This document shows, in pieces, positions 31,976 to 36,095 of a stretch of 36,095 nucleotides of DNA; position 1 is the stretch's first letter, and every line of letters begins with the position of its first letter. This stretch comes from Glomus cerebriforme (lineage: Eukaryota; Glomeromycota; Glomeromycetes; Glomerales; Glomeraceae): positions 39,111-75,205 of the forward strand of contig QKYT01000405.1 in NCBI GenBank assembly GCA_003550305.1, given 5' to 3'. The notes beneath the pieces were generated by a model. The model was not told the origin of the DNA. It did no database searches and worked only from the letters and a program-made list of their open reading frames with translations. The position numbers were made by a program, and so were the translations under genes.

Positions 31976-32470
31976 AATAATAGTATGAATAGAGCTCCTA
32001 ATGAGTCATCAAGTCAAATCAAATCAAATTAAATCAATTGAATTAATTTAAATTTCTATATATATTTTTTTAAATATATTATTATTTATTATTTATTTTA
32101 TTATTAAATATATTAATTTTATAAATAAAATAAATTTATAATTAAAAAAAGATGCATCCCTCCTATAAAAAAGTAATTTCCTTTGTTTTGAAAATTTGTG
32201 TACTATCACGTGACAATTATTTATTTAATGCTGACGTATTATTCTTTTTTGTAATATGTGCCACACTGCCATACCATAACTAGATTATCATTTTGTAAAA
32301 AAGTTAATTTTTTTTCCATTACCAGTTACTGCAGAATAGAGAGCTATTACAAACAGGTGTGATATTTGAAATTGTCTTCATTTACTGCATTTAATTTTTT
32401 TGACTAGTCTTATTGTTATATATGGATGAATTGTGAGCAAATGGTTGCTTTTTTTTTATCAAATTATACT
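31976..32470. other. Simple repeats and AT-rich spacer before the MULE
   Basis: CAAATCAAATCAAATTAAATC at about 32016 is followed by A/T-only sequence to 32150, then TGCATCCC at 32153, a possible end of the MULE. A CACGTG lies at about 32206. Confidence 0.4.
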
Positions 32471-32551
32471 TTAGTTTCATTAGAATTTGCTTTAGTTTTA
32501 TTAGACTTTACTTTAGCTTTGTTAGATTTTATTTTAGTTTTATTAATATTG
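32471..32551 (+). repeat. 21-bp tandem repeat, nearly four copies
   Basis: Units start at 32471, 32492, 32513 and 32534: TTAGTTTCATTAGAATTTGC(T), TTAGTTTTATTAGACTTTAC(T), TTAGCTTTGTTAGATTTTAT(T), TTAGTTTTATTAATATTG. The period is seven codons, so an open frame shows repeating LVLLDFx; this is likely a by-product. AATTTTGTATATTGTATA also repeats at 32561 and 32705. Confidence 0.7.
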
Positions 32552-32749
32552 AAAAATTTTAATTTTGTATATTGTATACTTAAAATCTTATCATTAATAA
32601 CTTTTTTGATTCAGAAATACTTATGGAGGAAAGTAAGCTTAATCAAAGTTGCTATATTCTTTATAAAATTTTGTTTTAGTTTTGCTAACTTTTATTAATA
32701 AAGCAATTTTGTATATTGTATATTTAAAACATTGCCAGTGATATTTCTG

Positions 32750-35440
32750 AAATACCTATAGAAAAAAGTACAGATACTACAATTTATATAATACCTGAAC
32801 CTTTAAAATTATCTATTGGATATCATTTTGATACTTGGATAGTTGCAGAAAATACTATAAAGAAATATGGAAAGCATAAAGAATTTGCTATTAATCAACA
32901 TCAAGTTAAATATAGTAAAAATCAAATTACTGATTTAGGTGAATGAGTTGTAAAGAAAAGAATTTATATATGCGAATATTTTAAAAAATATAAGCCTAAT
33001 AAAGAAATTCCAATTGAGCAATAACGTAATAAAGGTTCAAAAAAGACTGACTGCAAATGATATGTTAATTTGAATAAGCTGAAAGATACCAATTTTATTC
33101 ATATAACATTCATACATCTTAACCACAATCATGAATTACTTGCTAATATGTGATATTTGCTACAACTTTCTGAAGATTTGATATTTTTATAATGAAAAAA
33201 AGTGAACATGCCATTGTGTACGGTCATTGTGATGTATACACCATATGAAATCTTTTGCAACTGTTATTTCTGATCAACTTTTTCTTACTCAAAATTTATT
33301 GAATGCAATTCAAAAAATCAAACATAAACATCAAATTATTAGATCAGATGCCTCTTGTTTGTTGAAATTTCTTCTTAAGTAGCAAAAAAAAGATCTTATA
33401 ATATTTGTGCAGCTATTAATTAATGTGAATAATAATTAATTTTGTGATATATTCTGAATGATGTTAAACCAGATTTTATTATAATTATATTATTCTGATG
33501 TTATCTTACATGATAACACTTTGAGGACTAATAAGTATAACTATTCTTTATTGTTATTTATACTTGTAGACAATAATGGTAAATTATGATTAGATATGCA
33601 GGTTTTCTTAAATGATAAATACAAAAAAGTTATGAATGGATTTTGCAGCAAATGTTAGATGTAACCAGTTCAAAACCTTAAGTTATATTAACCGATATGG
33701 ATCCTACAATGATCTTTATGTGTCAAAACATATATAAGTATATATATTACATCTATTGTATATGGTATATATCTCAAAATATACCTAAATGACTTAAACA
33801 CAAGCTTAAAATTGCGAATTTTAAGATATTTAATAAAGATTTTTGAAAAACATGTAATTTGTTATGTGTAAAAATTTTTGAATGATAATTTCAAGAATTG
33901 TTAGAAAAATTTTCTGATAGCAATTATAATTCATAGACTTATGCTTTTACAAGTCATATTTTTACGGCTGGTATGTAGTCAATTCAACATGTTAAATCTA
34001 TTAATGCTAAGGTTATTTCTTCCAGTTTAACTATGACTGAAGCGGTTGAATTTTTGGATTCTCAGATGCAAAAAGAAGAGCTGAACAAAAGTTTTATGGA
34101 ATGGAAATATAAATCAATAACATATTACCAGCCATTTGTAGTGAATAATTTCTTTAATGATATTAATGTTCTAATTAAAAAGTATTTTTCTTCACATATT
34201 GTTGAAAAAATCTATAAACAAATGTGCAATTCTATATTTTATAAGTGTGAAAAGATATTTTTAGAGGATGTGAACAATTTCAATAATAATCAAATAGTAA
34301 TATATGATACACGTTTAATTACATTAATTGGAGGTCTTCTAGTGAATGAGTTCTTTCAAAGATAGTTTTATTTTTCTTTAGACAAATGAATGATTTATTT
34401 AATAAAGTATCATGATGAGAGTTGGGTCAGGATAGTAATTATGATTTAAATTAGAATAGATTAATATTATGATATTATGGTTGATGCTATGATTCAATTA
34501 ATAAGATTCACATGATTTTTTTTACATTTAGAATTAGAAAGATGAACTGGAATATCAAGAAGAAGCCAATAATATTGAAAATTATTATGACTATTGTCAG
34601 ACATATTTAAAGGCATTGTTAAATTCAGTTTTAGAAAAATTAATTAAAGAAATCTGGTGAATCACTCCTTATATGATCTCAAACTCATATTAATATACAA
34701 TTATCTTTGAGGATGGTACATATATATATACATGTTTATTGTTAGTCTTGCATAAAATTATGTATAGATATTATTTCAAGTTGATAGTTAAAAATTCAAA
34801 CGTGTTGTTTTATTTATTATTAATGCTAACAAGATAACTTCAAGATAATTCGTGGAATCACATTGATATTATTTCTAATGAACTATTTATTGGAATATCA
34901 TTCAAAAACCTAAAACAGCTTTAAGATAATAATACAGTTCAACAAGCTAATTTTATTTTTATGCATTATGATAACATTCAAGAAATTCAAATTAGAAGTC
35001 ACGTACAAAAGAAAATTGATTATGGCTGACTTATGGGCCATTTTAAGAAAGCAGTAAATTATTCTTTAGAATATAATGATCAACAAAATTTGGATGATAT
35101 TATCTTAGCTTATATTTCTAAAAAGCAGGCAAAATGGCAGACTTTAGCGCAATTGGAAATAAATATTTTAGAGGAACATAAGAACTCAAATGAGATTGAA
35201 TTATATAATGGATGCATTTATAATATTAATAGTATTAAAGATCTGATAAAACATAATTGTAAAGGTAAACCCACCACCAAACGAATGAAAAGTTACAATG
35301 AAGAAAATAATAATGTGAGTACTAGTAAAGCACAAAAAGAAAATGTATGAAATAATTGCAAAAATATGAATCATAAGCAAAAGTATAGCATATGTTATAA
35401 AATAGGGCATTATGCACCTAGATGTTTTAATCAAAAATGA
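32750..35440 (+). mobile_element. MULE transposase relic with FAR1-like, DDE, SWIM and zinc-knuckle parts
   Basis: FAR1-type DNA-binding region (32800-33150): FDTWIVAENTIKKYGKHKEF, YICEYFKKYKPNK, TDCK, LNHNHELL. MULE core (33280-34000): LHDNTLRTNKYNYSLLLFIL with the first catalytic Asp at 33512, VILTDMDPTM with the second, and SIQHVKSINA, where relatives have V-E-S-I-N, so the catalytic Glu is Lys (33994-33996). The open part 34033-34365 has QKEELNKSFMEWKYKSITYY and VEKIYKQMCNSIFYKCEKI. The SWIM finger near 34715 reads TYIYTCLLLVLHKIMYRYYF, with three of four zinc ligands changed to Tyr. 35033-35350 and a knuckle, SICYKIGHYAPRC, lacking its first Cys, end it. At least 18 in-frame stops. Family assignment from memory of Rhizophagus MULEs; certainly inactive. 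Confidence 0.85.
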
Positions 35441-35670
35441 TGGCTTTAATATTGATCGACTGTGAGTATTGTAGTTGAAAGAATAATATAAAAGTTCAAA
35501 AAAAAAATCTAATATAACTAATGTAACCTCATTATGTTTGATACAATTTAATAAAGTTATCACAAGTGTTTTGTACTATTGTGATCTATTTCATGGTCAA
35601 TTTTATGATGTTTTTAGAAATTTTAATTTTTTTCTGATATTATGAAGAAAATTTTGGTTTAATTTTGATT

Positions 35671-35701
35671 TAATTTTGGCCAATAATTCTAGCCAAAATT
35701 A
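35671..35701. repeat. Hairpin in the MULE 3' region
   Basis: TAATTTTGGC and GCCAAAATTA are perfect 10-bp arms around 11 nt. A smaller TGCATT GT AATGCA hairpin follows at 35718-35731. GGGATGCA at 35714-35721 is the inverse of TGCATCCC at 32153-32160 and may mark the element ends (weak). Confidence 0.5.
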
Positions 35702-35757
35702 TAGGTCATGTAGGGGATGCATTGTAATGCAGAGTGCATTAAATAAATTTACTCTTA

Positions 35758-35884
35758 AAAAAAAAATAATAAATAAAAATAAATAAAATAAAAAAAATTA
35801 AAAAAAAACTAATAAAAAAATTAATAATAATAAAAATAAATAAAATAAATTAATTAAAAAAATTAATAAAAAAATTAACAATAA
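35758..35884. repeat. A-rich low-complexity tract
   Basis: Runs of AAATAAAAATAAATAAAATA type on the plus strand with almost no G or C. No coding potential. Confidence 0.8.
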
Positions 35885-36059
35885 TTTAATAATCTGATAA
35901 TCTTTAATTATTGTATGATTTGTATCATAATATTTTTATTAGAAGTACAATTATACCTTCATATAGTCATACTCTATATAGTCATACTTCTTTATAAGTA
36001 CCCATTTTTGCAAAATGTTTTTTAATACTATTAAATTACTTTCATATCACTTATAATTA

Positions 36060-36092
36060 AAGCTCCGCACGAGCCGGCTCGAGCCGAGCCAG
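36060..36092. repeat. GC-rich palindromic phrase at the window edge
   Basis: CTCCGCACGAGCCGGCTCGA continues into GCCGAGCCAGAGA. GAGCCGGCTC and GGCTCGAGCC are overlapping perfect palindromes. It is probably cut by the window end, so its extent is unknown. Confidence 0.5.
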
Positions 36093-36095
36093 AGA

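Noticed and set aside
32426..32698. 90-codon frame with repeating LVLLDF
   Set aside because: Produced by a 21-bp tandem repeat; looks like a repeat by-product, not a membrane protein.
35201..35563. 120-codon minus-strand frame
   Set aside because: Antisense shadow of the MULE 3' coding part.
32153..35721. TGCATCCC / GGGATGCA as terminal inverted repeats of the MULE
   Set aside because: Only 8 bp, no matching target duplication seen; kept as a weak hint, not called.
1..36095. tRNA, rRNA or CRISPR features
   Set aside because: I looked for T-loop-like GGTTCRAN words with nearby stems and for regularly spaced repeats and found none that fit; the organism is a eukaryote, so CRISPR arrays are not expected.

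Overview
The window looks like nuclear DNA of an arbuscular mycorrhizal fungus, most likely Rhizophagus (Glomeromycota). Reasons: a very AT-rich background with long homopolymers; short introns (about 60-110 nt, one of 275 nt) with GTAAG/GTATG donors and T-rich tracts before AG; and protein families I recognise from memory as expanded there (F-box/LRR proteins, MGN-starting SAM methyltransferases, TKL-kinase tails, MULE transposases with FAR1 and SWIM domains, a membrane protein with a DIPQLIIQ motif). The species call is inference. Isolated Ns at 105, 1520-1524, 1553-1554, 3700, 3924 and 13814 show a draft assembly, so single frameshifts next to homopolymers may be sequencing errors.

Layout. 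0-4.4 kb: GC-rich phrase repeat, tail of a TKL-kinase-type gene, a broken RG/Asn-rich gene (minus), and the 3' end of a LINE. 4.4-7.5 kb: mostly noncoding. 7.5-8.5 kb: an apparently intact two-exon SAM methyltransferase with a 3' hairpin. 8.5-16.4 kb: gene-poor, with a broken hAT transposase, a GC-richer island, a 30-bp perfect palindrome and a small conserved-domain relic. 16.4-19.6 kb, minus strand: a frameshifted secreted/membrane gene and a fragment of a second copy. 21.2-23.9 kb: a well-preserved F-box/LRR gene with a motif-rich promoter. 23.9-28.6 kb: extremely AT-rich DNA with degenerate repeats, a pyrimidine minisatellite and inverted repeats. 28.6-30.7 kb: a GC-richer segment with a small five-exon C2H2-like gene and a convergent broken gene. 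30.87-31.40 kb: a 528-bp MITE. 31.4-32.0 kb: an LRR pseudogene (minus). 32.5-35.75 kb: a large MULE relic decayed largely by C-to-T and G-to-A changes. The end carries A-rich DNA and a GC-rich palindromic phrase.

Only two genes look clearly functional, the methyltransferase and the F-box/LRR protein; the C2H2-like gene is likely but has one unresolved exon junction. The rest is relics of genes and of four classes of mobile element (LINE, hAT, MULE, MITE). There is no operon-like organisation and I see no convincing new multi-gene system. The most distinctive signals are the transition-dominated decay of the MULE, including loss of its catalytic Glu and its zinc ligands, the MITE, the excess of CACGTG sites, the phrase-like GC-rich palindromic repeats, and an 84-nt in-frame intron whose retention would insert a hydrophobic segment into the F-box protein.
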